Assembly (NCBI GenBank): GCA_041739525.1
Contig: JBGSNQ010000075.1
Coordinates: 7,093 to 71,092 of the forward strand
Reading direction: 5' to 3'
Origin: DATJGR01 sp041739525
GTDB taxonomy: Bacteria > Pseudomonadota > Gammaproteobacteria > Pseudomonadales > Azotimanducaceae
Length of the DNA: 64,000 bases
Shown: in pieces, positions 17,001 through 25,977 of the stretch
Numbering within the stretch: the first letter of the stretch is position 1
Layout: each line of letters starts with the position of its first letter
Translations under genes and position numbers: made by a program
The notes under the pieces: generated by a model
Seen by the model: only the letters and a program-made list of their open reading frames with translations
What the model was told of the DNA's origin: nothing
Databases searched by the model: none

Positions 17001-19076
17001 TTACTGGAGGAGCGACAGCACCAGCTGCGGCTGGGCATTCGCTTGAGCCAGAATTGCAATACCTGCCTGTTGCAGGATCTGCGTCCGCGACAACTCGGCC
17101 GTTTCCTTCGCGAAGTCGGTGTCCAACACTCGCGACCGTGCGGCCGAGAGGTTTTCGACGTTGATCGAGATCGTGGAAATGGTCGAGTCGAGGCGGTTCT
17201 GGATGGCGCCCAGATTTGCTCGTTCCCGGTTCACGGAGTCGAGTGCGTTGTCGGCCGCCGACAGCGCTTTTTCCGCACCGGCTACCGTCGAGATGTCGAC
17301 GTCGGTCAGGAACTGGCCCTTCGTGGCACCACCGAACGTACCGAGTTCGAAGCCACCGTTACTGACGCCGGCGTTGCCGCCCGAGCCCGCTGCGACCGTG
17401 AACGCACCGGCCGACGACAGATTGATCGTCGAGGCGGTCACTTTCGCACCACCCGTACCGATACCTGCAGTCGTCGTGTCGAGACCAACCGCCGCACCGA
17501 AGTTCGCAGCCGACACATCCACGGCAACGTTGCGACCGTCCGCAGCCGTCAGGGTGATCGTCACGCCGTTGTCCGTCGCGACCACGCCCGTCTGACCGCT
17601 GATCGTGTTGATCGCGTTGATCATGTTCGTACGGTTGCCATCGAGGTCCGTTGCGCTCGCGGTGAACGACGTCGTTGCCACGCCGTTGATCGTCACGGTG
17701 CCGGCTACAGCCGCGCCCGTTTGCGACGTACCGCCAACGACCTGCGTCGCATTGACTACAGCCTTGACGCCCGTCTGGCTCGTCGCACGATTGATCGAAG
17801 CCGCGATTGCGAGGCCACTGGCCGCGTTATCGGTGCTCGAGGCCGTATCGTCGATCGACTTCGACGCACCAATCGTCACGCCGTTGATGACCAGATCGCC
17901 TGCCGCCATCGCCGTCAGTGTTGCGCCTTGACGCACGAGCGACGTCACAGCGGCGGTCGTACCGCCCTTCACACCGGCGGAAAGACCGGAGTTGGAAACG
18001 TTGCCGCTGCCGGTGTTGTCGCCACCACCGATCGTGATGTCGCTACCGTCTTGCGAAACGAGCGTGTAACCGCCTTCGTAGGTGCCCGCCGCAGCCAATC
18101 CCGTCGCGGCGGCAGTCACCGTCGTGAACGCGATCGTGATGTTGCGGCCGTCCATCGCCTGGAGGATCACACCACCGTTGTCTGCGCCGGAATCGATCGC
18201 CATCACGCCCGTCTGTTCCGATTTCGAATTGACGGCTTGAACGACCGACTGACGATCGGCTGCGGCGTCCGCACCGCCGGTTGCCACGTTGATGGTCACG
18301 CCGTTGATCGCGACGCTTCCGCTCAGCGCGGCCGCGGTCATTGCCGAACCGGCCTGAACGTTCGTGTTCACTTGTGCAACCACGCCGGTTTGACCCGACA
18401 CGCGGTTGATCGCCGCCGCTTTTGCAATGGCGCTCGATGCCTTGTTCGTGGTGCTCGCGGTATCGTCGTTCGCCGACGACGGTCCGACCGAAACACCATT
18501 GATCGTCAGGTCGCCGTTACCGAGCGCGCTGCTCGTGCCGCGTGCGCTCACACCCGCGCCGATGCCGCCGCCAAGGGTGCTGGCCGATACCCGCGCCACG
18601 CCGAAGCTGACGGTTTCACCGACGTTCGTGCCGATCTGAACACTGGACGAGAAATTACCGTCGAATATCTTGCGGCCGTTGAAGTTCGTCTGATCGCTGA
18701 TGCGGCTGATCTCGTCGATCAGCTGTCGCGCTTCAGCGTTCAGCGCTTGACGGTCCGTATCGCTGTTCGTCGCGTTGGCCGACTGCAGCGCCAGTTCGCG
18801 CAGCCGCTGCAGACTGTCGGTCATCGCACCGAGCGCGCCTTCAGCGGTTTGTGCCAGGGAGATTCCGTCGCCCGCATTTCGCATGGCAACGTTCAAGCCC
18901 CTCACTTGCGCCGTGAATCGGGTGGAAATGGCCAACCCTGCGGCATCGTCTCGTGCACTGTTGATCCGAAGACCCGAAGACAACCGCGCCAGAGCTTGCG
19001 TATTCGCATTCTGGGTGGTGTTCAGGTTTCGCTGCGCAATCAACGAACCGATGTTGGTGTTGATAATCTGAGCCAT
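17001..19076 (-). CDS. fliC: flagellin FliC, large, with duplicated variable region
   Basis: A 691-residue flagellin. The N-terminal D0/D1 (IINTNIGSLIAQRNLN; RLSSGLRINSARDDAAGLAI) and C-terminal D1/D0 (ending LAQANAQPQLVLSLLQ) are typical. The surface region (about 180-545) holds two related copies, about residues 187-320 and 393-525. Each begins GDL-INGV and contains an AINRVSGQTGV-like flagellin-IN motif followed by a second one ending in a DGRN block. GGAG lies 7 nt before the ATG. A strong sigma28 promoter lies 87 nt upstream. Usual flagellins are 280-500 aa. No second flagellin gene is in the window. Confidence 0.96.
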   Translation of the reverse strand: MAQIINTNIGSLIAQRNLNTTQNANTQALARLSSGLRINSARDDAAGLAISTRFTAQVRGLNVAMRNAGDGISLAQTAEGALGAMTDSLQRLRELALQSANATNSDTDRQALNAEARQLIDEISRISDQTNFNGRKIFDGNFSSSVQIGTNVGETVSFGVARVSASTLGGGIGAGVSARGTSSALGNGDLTINGVSVGPSSANDDTASTTNKASSAIAKAAAINRVSGQTGVVAQVNTNVQAGSAMTAAALSGSVAINGVTINVATGGADAAADRQSVVQAVNSKSEQTGVMAIDSGADNGGVILQAMDGRNITIAFTTVTAAATGLAAAGTYEGGYTLVSQDGSDITIGGGDNTGSGNVSNSGLSAGVKGGTTAAVTSLVRQGATLTAMAAGDLVINGVTIGASKSIDDTASSTDNAASGLAIAASINRATSQTGVKAVVNATQVVGGTSQTGAAVAGTVTINGVATTSFTASATDLDGNRTNMINAINTISGQTGVVATDNGVTITLTAADGRNVAVDVSAANFGAAVGLDTTTAGIGTGGAKVTASTINLSSAGAFTVAAGSGGNAGVSNGGFELGTFGGATKGQFLTDVDISTVAGAEKALSAADNALDSVNRERANLGAIQNRLDSTISTISINVENLSAARSRVLDTDFAKETAELSRTQILQQAGIAILAQANAQPQLVLSLLQ

Positions 19077-19162
19077 CGTCTTACTCCAATTGCTAACCAG
19101 TCTTGGTCAAAGGAACCGTAAGGTTTAAGTAGTCCTTCGCAAATGAGGGGTACTCGGACCTG

Positions 19163-19189
19163 TTAACGGCGGACCCTTGAACTTCTTTA
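19163..19189 (-). promoter_or_regulatory. sigma28 (FliA) promoter of fliC
   Basis: On the minus strand TAAAGAAG, 11 nt, GCCGTTAA; the consensus is TAAAGTTT-N11-GCCGATAA, so spacing is exact and both elements match well. It predicts an untranslated leader of roughly 75-80 nt before the fliC ATG at 19076. Confidence 0.88.
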
Positions 19190-19319
19190 GCGCTTTGTCA
19201 GCAAATCGTTGGAGAGACGACGACGGCAATGTTCCAGCAACGTGCACCGATCACGTTTTCCATTCGTTACTGCCGGTATCATTCCGCCGCTTAATTGACC
19301 AGATACAGAGCACCGCACC

Positions 19320-19499
19320 ATGACCGCGCAATCAGACACGAATCGCCCAACGACCGACGAGAGCCGCGACGAGGAAATGTCGACGGCCCAGCGCCGCCAA
19401 CAGATTCAGCATCATCGCGCGAAGCGGCTCGATCGGCGCGATCCGTCACGCACGCTGACGATCAAGCGCGCGCGCCACGAGATTCTGTCGCGCGTCTGA
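19320..19499 (+). CDS. small basic hypothetical protein between fliC and flgL
   Basis: A 59-residue open frame in the 440-nt gap between the start of fliC and the end of flgL, running opposite to both. The product is highly charged (MTAQSDTNRPTTDESRDEEM start; RRQQIQHHRAKRLDRRDP middle) with no membrane segment or recognised domain. It is divergent from the fliC promoter and stops 15 nt before the flgL stop. The Shine-Dalgarno is weak. I do not recognise it; it could be a small regulator or chance. Confidence 0.4.
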   Translation: MTAQSDTNRPTTDESRDEEMSTAQRRQQIQHHRAKRLDRRDPSRTLTIKRARHEILSRV

Positions 19500-19514
19500 G
19501 GCTCGTTGGCGAAA

Positions 19515-20744
19515 CTAGAGATGGTTGAACAGCGATAGTCCGCTGATTCGCGCATAGCTCTGCTGCGCGGCCTGCAGCACGAACGATTCCATGTCGAGCT
19601 GGCTGATGGCCTGCGTGTAGTCGATGCTCTGCAGCTTCGACAGCAGGTCTTTCGACACGATTGCCACATCCTGATGCAGGCTCTCCGCCGACTCGGCGCT
19701 GTTCATGCGCGCACCCACTTCGGCACGCACCCGCAGTATCGAGTCCATCGCGTTGTCGAGATTGCCAAGCGTGCTGGCAATGAGGCTCGTCAGCGTCGCT
19801 TGATCGGTGGCGCTTTGACCCAGCGTCGATAGTCCATCGGCAAGCTGCTCCGCTGTGTTCACAACGCTCTGCGTCTGTCCGGTCTTCACGACCAGTTTGT
19901 CGCCGGGACCCGCCACTCCATAGAGCGCGATCTGCATGCCTTGCGCGGTGACGGAATCGCCAGCCTGATAGACGATGTTCTGCAGGCCGTCGACCACTCG
20001 GTTGTCGCTCGTGCGGCGCACCGTGAAGTTCGGCATTCCGTTGGCGTCGAGTGCATTGAACTCGATCGTCAGACCGTCGGGATACAGTGCATCGACCGCA
20101 TCCTGATCGACCACCCGACCCTGCCCGATCAACGACGACGTGTTGTCTGCCAGGCTTTGAATCGAAAACGTCGTGGCAACGCTCGGCACGTCGGTGAAGA
20201 CACCCCGCCCGGAATCGTTGATGGCGAGCGAGCTGCTCGCCGTTACCTGCACTCGGCGCTGTTTTTCGTCGCCCTTGAACTCGACTTCGCCGGCGCTGTT
20301 GCGCTGGAACGGCTGCGTTTGGCCGCGCGAACCCGCGAACAGATACTCGCCACCCGCGGTGCGCGAGTTCATCAGCGACAGCAATTCTTCCGTACGCGTG
20401 GTGATCTCGGTGGCGATCGACGCGCGGTCCTGATTGGTCAATGCGCCGTCGCCGGATTGAATCGTCAGCTCGCGGATCCGTTGCAGTACGTCCGTCGCCT
20501 GGCCGAGTACCGAATCTTCCAGTGCGAGCTGGCTCGATACCTGCTGGATGTTCTTCTGAAACTGATCCCGCAGCGCCAGCTCCTGATTGATCTGCACCAC
20601 CTGCGATGCCGCAACCGGATCGTCCGCCGGCGTCGCGAAACGCAAGCCGCTGGATACCTGCGCCTGCGTTTTCGCCAGCTGTTTGCTGACGTCCATCATG
20701 TTGTCGATGCCTTGCTGATAGACCTGCGAAGTAGCGATGCGCAT
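19515..20744 (-). CDS. flgL: hook-filament junction protein FlgL
   Basis: A 409-residue HAP3, the junction protein between FlgK and the filament. It begins MRIATSQVYQQGIDNM and has the flagellin-like N- and C-terminal helices (ending ISQLDMESFVLQAAQQSY...). I chose ATG 20744, 2 nt after the flgK stop, rather than the TTG two codons earlier. In contrast to FlgE, FlgK and FliD it is only of normal size for a long FlgL, with no copy of the shared modules that I can see. Confidence 0.95.
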   Translation of the reverse strand: MRIATSQVYQQGIDNMMDVSKQLAKTQAQVSSGLRFATPADDPVAASQVVQINQELALRDQFQKNIQQVSSQLALEDSVLGQATDVLQRIRELTIQSGDGALTNQDRASIATEITTRTEELLSLMNSRTAGGEYLFAGSRGQTQPFQRNSAGEVEFKGDEKQRRVQVTASSSLAINDSGRGVFTDVPSVATTFSIQSLADNTSSLIGQGRVVDQDAVDALYPDGLTIEFNALDANGMPNFTVRRTSDNRVVDGLQNIVYQAGDSVTAQGMQIALYGVAGPGDKLVVKTGQTQSVVNTAEQLADGLSTLGQSATDQATLTSLIASTLGNLDNAMDSILRVRAEVGARMNSAESAESLHQDVAIVSKDLLSKLQSIDYTQAISQLDMESFVLQAAQQSYARISGLSLFNHL

Positions 20745-20746
20745 GT

Positions 20747-23700
20747 TCAACCCAACATTTGAAAGAGAGTATCGAAGGTGTCGCGTGCCACAGCGATGAC
20801 GCGCGCCGACGCGTTGTACGCCTGCTCGAAACGGATCAGGTTGGCGGCCTCTTCGTCGAGGTTCACGCCGGAGATCGAGTCGCGCTGTGCCAGCGACTGT
20901 TTCAGCAAGCCATCGCTCGCGTCGCGATCGATGCGTGCCTGGCTGGTACGTGCACCAACCGACTCGACGATGTTCGCGTACGCGTCGAACAGCGATCCGT
21001 CCTTACCGAACAGCTTCCGAGTTTGTACGTCGGCCATCGCGAGCAGGTTCGCGTTATCCGACACGCCGCCGTCGTTGATACCCACCGCGAACGAATCGCC
21101 CGCTCGCGGCCGGCCGGTCATCGTCAGCTGATAGCCGAAGTCAGCCCGAACGGCGGGCGGCGCGGCGGTGAATACGCCGGTGTTCGCTGTGGTCGAGTCG
21201 CTGGTGAGTCGATACTCCGCATCGAGCGACACCGACACGCTGCCGCCGATGCTCGCTGCACGGTAGTAATCCTCGCCGGTTACTGACGCGTCGGTCATAC
21301 CAAGCGCGTTCGCGATCGGCGAGCCCGCTGCCATGCCACTCGTCTGGATCGCGCCGTTTGCGCCCGATGCCTGCGACGTGAACCGCACGTGGCCGCTGCC
21401 GTCGAGGCTGACGACCACGCGCCCGGCACCGATCGCCGATCCGTCGATGGCGCTCTGCAGCCCCGCCACCAATGCGGCGCCGGATCCGTACGTTCCGCTC
21501 AACGTGATCGTCTGTGCCAAACCGTGATCGACCGCGACACCGAAGCTGTAAGGCCCGCCCGTCGAGAAATCGAAACCGGCGCTGAGATCGACATTGCCGG
21601 TCATTGAAGCCGCAACACCGACACCCGAGCCGATGAGCGTGAGCGTATCGCCGTTGGGTCCGGCGAGACCGACGCTGTCGGCAGCGTCACCGGAGACGTG
21701 CAGATCGAGGTTGTCGCCCTGCGCCGACGTCAGTTCGAGCCGGCTGCCGTTGGAACGCGCGGTGATGCCGAGATTCGCCAGCGTGGAGTTGTTGGTGATC
21801 GCATCTGCCAGAGAATTCAACGACGCGACGTCAGTGCCGCTGAAACGTTGGCCGTTGATGACCACGGCCAACGGCACCCCGCCGCCGTTGTCGACGATCG
21901 ACGTCATGGTGACAGTGCTCATCGCCGACGCTGCAGCGCCTTTCAGCGCAGACAGCGCGTTCGCGATCTGGCGCGCGCTCGAGCCCGCCGCGAGTTGATA
22001 GGTCTGTGTGCCTTGCGTGAATCCGTTCGCATCGGTGTTGGCAATACTGACCTGTTGCGCGTCGTAGCCGTTGCCGACAACCGTTAGGCCGAGGCTGGGC
22101 AAACCGCCGGCGATGATCCGCTGTACGTTGCCGCCGTTGCTTCCTACGCGTGTCTGCCCGAGTGAGTCAGGCAACAGCGAGTTCTGAATGCCGGGTACGT
22201 ATGGCAAGTCGCGCAACGGCGGCTGCAGCGGTTGCGGCGCCGAAGGATCGCTGTTGTCGAGCACCTCGTAAGTCGTCTCGCTCGTGAACCGAATCAACAG
22301 AGGCGGAGTAAGGGCGCCCTTCACTGCGAAACTCGGGCCGTTCTCGTCGAATACCGCGCCGGCGACAACACTGCCGCTGCCTTGATTGCCGTATGTGGAG
22401 TCGACGCGCACCGGTGACGAGAACGCGAGATCGGCCGGGTTGGCGGCGAGCGCGCCGATGTCGCGCGCGCCCGATCGCGTCGGTTGGATCTGATAACGAT
22501 CGCCGCCGTGAAACTGACCGGACTGAATCGTCACGGTGAATCCATCAGCCGAGACCTGCGTAGGCAAGCCTTGACCGGTGCTGCCCTCGGCAACGACTTT
22601 GCCGTCGTTGAGCCGGACGAGCGTAAACGCACCGTTGCCGACGCGGTCGAAACGAACTTCGTAGTCGCTGGTGGTCAATTGCGACGCTTTGTCGATCGTT
22701 ACGTCTATCTGGCCCGCCGAATAGCCGGCCGTCAGGTTCGTGGCAACCGCACGTTGCGTAATTGCCGCAGGGTCGTTGATCGACGTGAACAGGTCGTTAC
22801 CGAACTCGCCGTCGAGCGTCACCCCTTTGTGCTGTTGCTGGTTGATGGCGTCGGCGAGTCCGATCGCGATTCGGCCCAGCTGGTTCAGCGCGCTGTCGAG
22901 CACGCCATTACGGAAGTCGAGCAACCCGCCGAGCTGTCCACCGGCGATCGACGCGGTGATGACCTGGCCGGGTGCGTTTTTGGTGGTGCTGAGTGCGATC
23001 TCGCCGTTGCCCACCGACTGCAGCGTGCTGGCCTGACTACCGATGACCAGCGGCTGACCTTTGCCGATGAATACGCTGAGCTGCCCATCACCCTGCGTCA
23101 CGACTTTGACATCGACCTTCTCTGCCAGCTGGCGGAGCATTTCGTCGCGCTGATCCAGAAGATCGTTCGGCAGTACGCCGCTCGAGCGTCCGTCCGCACT
23201 ACCGATGCGATCGTTCAACGATGCAACGCCCTTCGCCAGTTCGTTGATTTCGTCGGTGGTCGAGCGCAACTGCTGATCGAGGCCGCGCTGCTGGGTATTG
23301 AGCCGTTCGTACATCGTGTTGAAACGGGTCGCCAGCCCCGACGCATCCGACAACACGACCTGCCGCGTCGGAATCGAACTCGGATCGGACGACGCCGACT
23401 GCAGCGAACCGAAAAACGTCTGCATCGCCGGCGCAAGCCCGGTCTGATCGTCCGCCAGTAGAGAATCGACCTGATCGATTTCATTGACGAACGTGTCGAG
23501 GCCCGCAAATGCGGCCGTATCGAGGCGAACCTGGTTCGTCGCGTACTCGCTGGCCACCCGGCTTATCGATTGCAGAACCGCACCGCGGCCGATGTATGAA
23601 GAACCGCTGTATTGCGGCGGATGCGCCTCGATCTGAACCGTCTGGCGGCTGTACCCGGGCGTAGACGCGTTCGTGATGTTGTGGCCCGTCGTGGCCAGGG

Positions 23701-23755
23701 CGGCCTGCTGCGCCTTGAGCCCCGAAATGCCGATGTTGATCAGTGAGCTGGCCAT
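20747..23755 (-). CDS. flgK: hook-filament junction protein FlgK, very large
   Basis: A 1002-residue HAP1; family members are usually 450-680. The N-terminal rod motif region (LINIGISGLKAQQAALATTG) and C-terminal block (NLIRFEQAYNASARVIAVAR) are canonical. The additional mass lies at about 340-860. Within it, residues 561-730 resemble FlgE 471-630 (NGY-x2-Q-x-V, AG-S-A-QIA, (V/L)NG-x5-G, GPxG, G-V-(D/N)). Residues 735-822 resemble the two FliD modules (VAVDHG, TYGSGAALVAGLQSAI). It is two nt upstream of flgL and 12 nt after flgJ. Confidence 0.95.
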   Translation of the reverse strand: MASSLINIGISGLKAQQAALATTGHNITNASTPGYSRQTVQIEAHPPQYSGSSYIGRGAVLQSISRVASEYATNQVRLDTAAFAGLDTFVNEIDQVDSLLADDQTGLAPAMQTFFGSLQSASSDPSSIPTRQVVLSDASGLATRFNTMYERLNTQQRGLDQQLRSTTDEINELAKGVASLNDRIGSADGRSSGVLPNDLLDQRDEMLRQLAEKVDVKVVTQGDGQLSVFIGKGQPLVIGSQASTLQSVGNGEIALSTTKNAPGQVITASIAGGQLGGLLDFRNGVLDSALNQLGRIAIGLADAINQQQHKGVTLDGEFGNDLFTSINDPAAITQRAVATNLTAGYSAGQIDVTIDKASQLTTSDYEVRFDRVGNGAFTLVRLNDGKVVAEGSTGQGLPTQVSADGFTVTIQSGQFHGGDRYQIQPTRSGARDIGALAANPADLAFSSPVRVDSTYGNQGSGSVVAGAVFDENGPSFAVKGALTPPLLIRFTSETTYEVLDNSDPSAPQPLQPPLRDLPYVPGIQNSLLPDSLGQTRVGSNGGNVQRIIAGGLPSLGLTVVGNGYDAQQVSIANTDANGFTQGTQTYQLAAGSSARQIANALSALKGAAASAMSTVTMTSIVDNGGGVPLAVVINGQRFSGTDVASLNSLADAITNNSTLANLGITARSNGSRLELTSAQGDNLDLHVSGDAADSVGLAGPNGDTLTLIGSGVGVAASMTGNVDLSAGFDFSTGGPYSFGVAVDHGLAQTITLSGTYGSGAALVAGLQSAIDGSAIGAGRVVVSLDGSGHVRFTSQASGANGAIQTSGMAAGSPIANALGMTDASVTGEDYYRAASIGGSVSVSLDAEYRLTSDSTTANTGVFTAAPPAVRADFGYQLTMTGRPRAGDSFAVGINDGGVSDNANLLAMADVQTRKLFGKDGSLFDAYANIVESVGARTSQARIDRDASDGLLKQSLAQRDSISGVNLDEEAANLIRFEQAYNASARVIAVARDTFDTLFQMLG

Positions 23756-23767
23756 GCGTGCGCTCTA

Positions 23768-24865
23768 CTACTCTGAGTACTCTGCGAATTTGGCAATTGC
23801 CGCGTTGATCGGTCCGCTGCTCAGCACGCGAAGAATCTTCGCGGCGTAGTGCGGATCGGTCGCATAGCCGGCCTTCTGTAGTTCATCGGCAAAACGTGCC
23901 GGATCTTGAGCGACGTCTATCGCGCGGCTGTAGCGCGAATCGCCTTTCAACACGGATATGTAATCGCGCACGGCCGATTCGACCGACTCGTATGCACGAA
24001 AACGGTCGTTCTGCCGAACCGGCACGCCGCCACGGAACTCCACGGTGGACACTTCCACCGACGGGCCTTCCCAGTTCGACGTTGCCTTGATGTTGAACAG
24101 GTTGTGGCTGCTGTCGCCCGCCGCGGTGTGAATGACGTGCGCGCCCCAGCCCGTTTCCAGCGCACCTTGCGCCAACACGGCCAGAGGATTGAGGCCGCTC
24201 GCGGCCAACGCCGTCTTCAGTATCGGCAGTACTTTGTCGATGAAGTCGCTCGGTCCTTCGAATGCGTTGTCCTTGGTGCCCATGGAGGTGACGGTGAGAT
24301 CGCCGGCATCCGATCTGACGATCGTATCGGGGGGCGGGACGGGTTGCCCGGCCGATAGCGCATTGGCTTGCAGCACATCGAGCGAGTCAGGCGCACCCAA
24401 CGACCATTCCGGCGCCATGCCGTCCCATGCCGGCGTCGGTACGCTGCTTGCCGCTTGTCTCGTCGCCACTGGCGCCTCTTCCGTCACACCCGATGCCGGA
24501 GCCAACGCCGAGGCGCCGCGCTGCAGCACGGGCCGATTAGTCGGACCCACCGTGCCGGAAAGCTGCCTGACGATGACGTCGGCAAGCCCGACGCCGCCGT
24601 TCTCGGCGATGTGCACCGCCCACTGGTGGTCGAGCATCTCCTGCTGCATTTTCGTCGCGGCGCTCGACGTGTAGTCGCTGTCGGCGAAGGCACTGCCGGC
24701 TTGTCGCATGCTCGTCATCACCATGTCGATGAACAGCGACTCGAACTGTTGCGCGGCCGCACGAATGCCATCCTGCCCTGCCGTCTTGATCTGGCTGAGG
24801 CGGTTGACGTCGCTGTACGAAAAGCCGGACAGCGTTTTTGTGGCGCCTGCGGCGGCGTTATCCAT
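23768..24865 (-). CDS. flgJ: flagellar rod assembly protein/muramidase FlgJ
   Basis: A 365-residue two-domain FlgJ. The N-terminal rod-cap domain (about residues 30-110) contains the AAQQFESLFIDMVMTSMRQA motif. The C-terminal glucosaminidase domain (about 205-365) contains LAQGALETGWG with the catalytic glutamate and later YATDPHYAAKIL. It opens peptidoglycan for rod growth in the periplasm. It ends with two consecutive TAG triplets. Placed between flgI and flgK, 12 nt from each. Confidence 0.95.
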   Translation of the reverse strand: MDNAAAGATKTLSGFSYSDVNRLSQIKTAGQDGIRAAAQQFESLFIDMVMTSMRQAGSAFADSDYTSSAATKMQQEMLDHQWAVHIAENGGVGLADVIVRQLSGTVGPTNRPVLQRGASALAPASGVTEEAPVATRQAASSVPTPAWDGMAPEWSLGAPDSLDVLQANALSAGQPVPPPDTIVRSDAGDLTVTSMGTKDNAFEGPSDFIDKVLPILKTALAASGLNPLAVLAQGALETGWGAHVIHTAAGDSSHNLFNIKATSNWEGPSVEVSTVEFRGGVPVRQNDRFRAYESVESAVRDYISVLKGDSRYSRAIDVAQDPARFADELQKAGYATDPHYAAKILRVLSSGPINAAIAKFAEYSE

Positions 24866-24877
24866 GAGGCCACACGG

Positions 24878-25975
24878 TCAGATCACCACCAGCTCCGCGC
24901 GCAGCGCGCCGGCTTCCTTCAACGCTTCGAGAATTGCCATCAGGTCGCCCGGTGCCGCACCGACTTCGTTCACCGACGTGACGATGTCCTGCAGCGATAC
25001 ACCCGGTGAAAACAGGAACATGTGGTTCTGCTGTTGATCGATCGAAACACTCGAATTCGGCACTACCGTGGTTCGGCCCGCCGAGAATTCGTTTGGCTGG
25101 CTCACCGTCGGGTTCTCCGAGATCGTCACCGACAGGCTGCCGTGCGTAACGGCGGCCGGCATCACCTCTACGCGCTGGCCGATGACGATCGTGCCGGTGC
25201 GCGAGTTGATGATGACGCGCGCCGGCGCAGCGTCCTGTTCCACGCTGATGTTCTCGAGCACGGACAGAAAACCGACGCGTTGCGACGGGTCCTGCGGTGC
25301 GTGTACGACGATCGACGTCGAATCGATTGCCGCGGCCACATCGGGGCCGAAGGTCTGGTTGATGCTGTCTGCGACGCGGCGCGCAGTGGTGAAGTCGCCG
25401 CGATTCAGGTTGAACACGAGCGTGTCGTTCTGGCCGAAGTTGCTCGGCGCCGGACGTTCCACCGAAGCGCCATTGGGAATTCGGCCGACGCTCGGCACGT
25501 TGACGGTTACTTTGGAACCGTCGGCACCTTCTGCACCGAACCCGCCCACGACCAGATCTCCCTGCGCAATCGCAAACACTTCGCCGTTCACTGCCTTCAG
25601 CGGCGTCATCAGCAAAGTGCCGCCGCGCAGGCTCTTTGCGTTGCCGACCGAGGAAACGGTGACGTCGATCTGTTGACCCGGCTTCGCGAACGCCGGAAGC
25701 GCCGCATGTACCGACACCGCAGCGATGTTCTCGAGTTTCGGGTCCTTTCCGGTCGGCGGCTGGATGCCGAACTGACGCAGCATGTTGGCGAAGGTTTGCA
25801 GCGTGAACGGCGTCTGGCTTGTCTTGTCGCCCGTTCCGTCGAGCCCCACTACCAAACCGTAACCAACGAGCTGGTTCGTCCGCACGCCATCTACGCTCGC
25901 GACATCCTTCAGCCGTTGGGCGTGCGCCGATGTGCCGACCAGCAGGAGCGCTCCGAGTAACCAGATACGCTTCAT
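24878..25975 (-). CDS. flgI: flagellar P-ring protein FlgI
   Basis: A 365-residue periplasmic P-ring subunit. The signal peptide MKRIWLLGALLLVGTSAHA precedes QRLKDVASVDGVRTNQLVGY, the usual mature start. The C-terminus has the family block VNEVGAAPGDLMAILEALK. I chose ATG 25975, 2 nt after the flgH stop, over a frame extending into flgH. Length matches FlgI (about 365). Confidence 0.96.
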   Translation of the reverse strand: MKRIWLLGALLLVGTSAHAQRLKDVASVDGVRTNQLVGYGLVVGLDGTGDKTSQTPFTLQTFANMLRQFGIQPPTGKDPKLENIAAVSVHAALPAFAKPGQQIDVTVSSVGNAKSLRGGTLLMTPLKAVNGEVFAIAQGDLVVGGFGAEGADGSKVTVNVPSVGRIPNGASVERPAPSNFGQNDTLVFNLNRGDFTTARRVADSINQTFGPDVAAAIDSTSIVVHAPQDPSQRVGFLSVLENISVEQDAAPARVIINSRTGTIVIGQRVEVMPAAVTHGSLSVTISENPTVSQPNEFSAGRTTVVPNSSVSIDQQQNHMFLFSPGVSLQDIVTSVNEVGAAPGDLMAILEALKEAGALRAELVVI

Positions 25976-25977
25976 AG

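Noticed and set aside
17043..19121. 692-codon plus-strand open frame opposite flagellin
   Set aside because: Arg/His-rich antisense frame without motifs; flagellin is unambiguous on the other strand.
19163..19499. Riboswitch or structured leader upstream of fliC
   Set aside because: The leader after the sigma28 promoter is only about 75-80 nt and shows no strong pairing.
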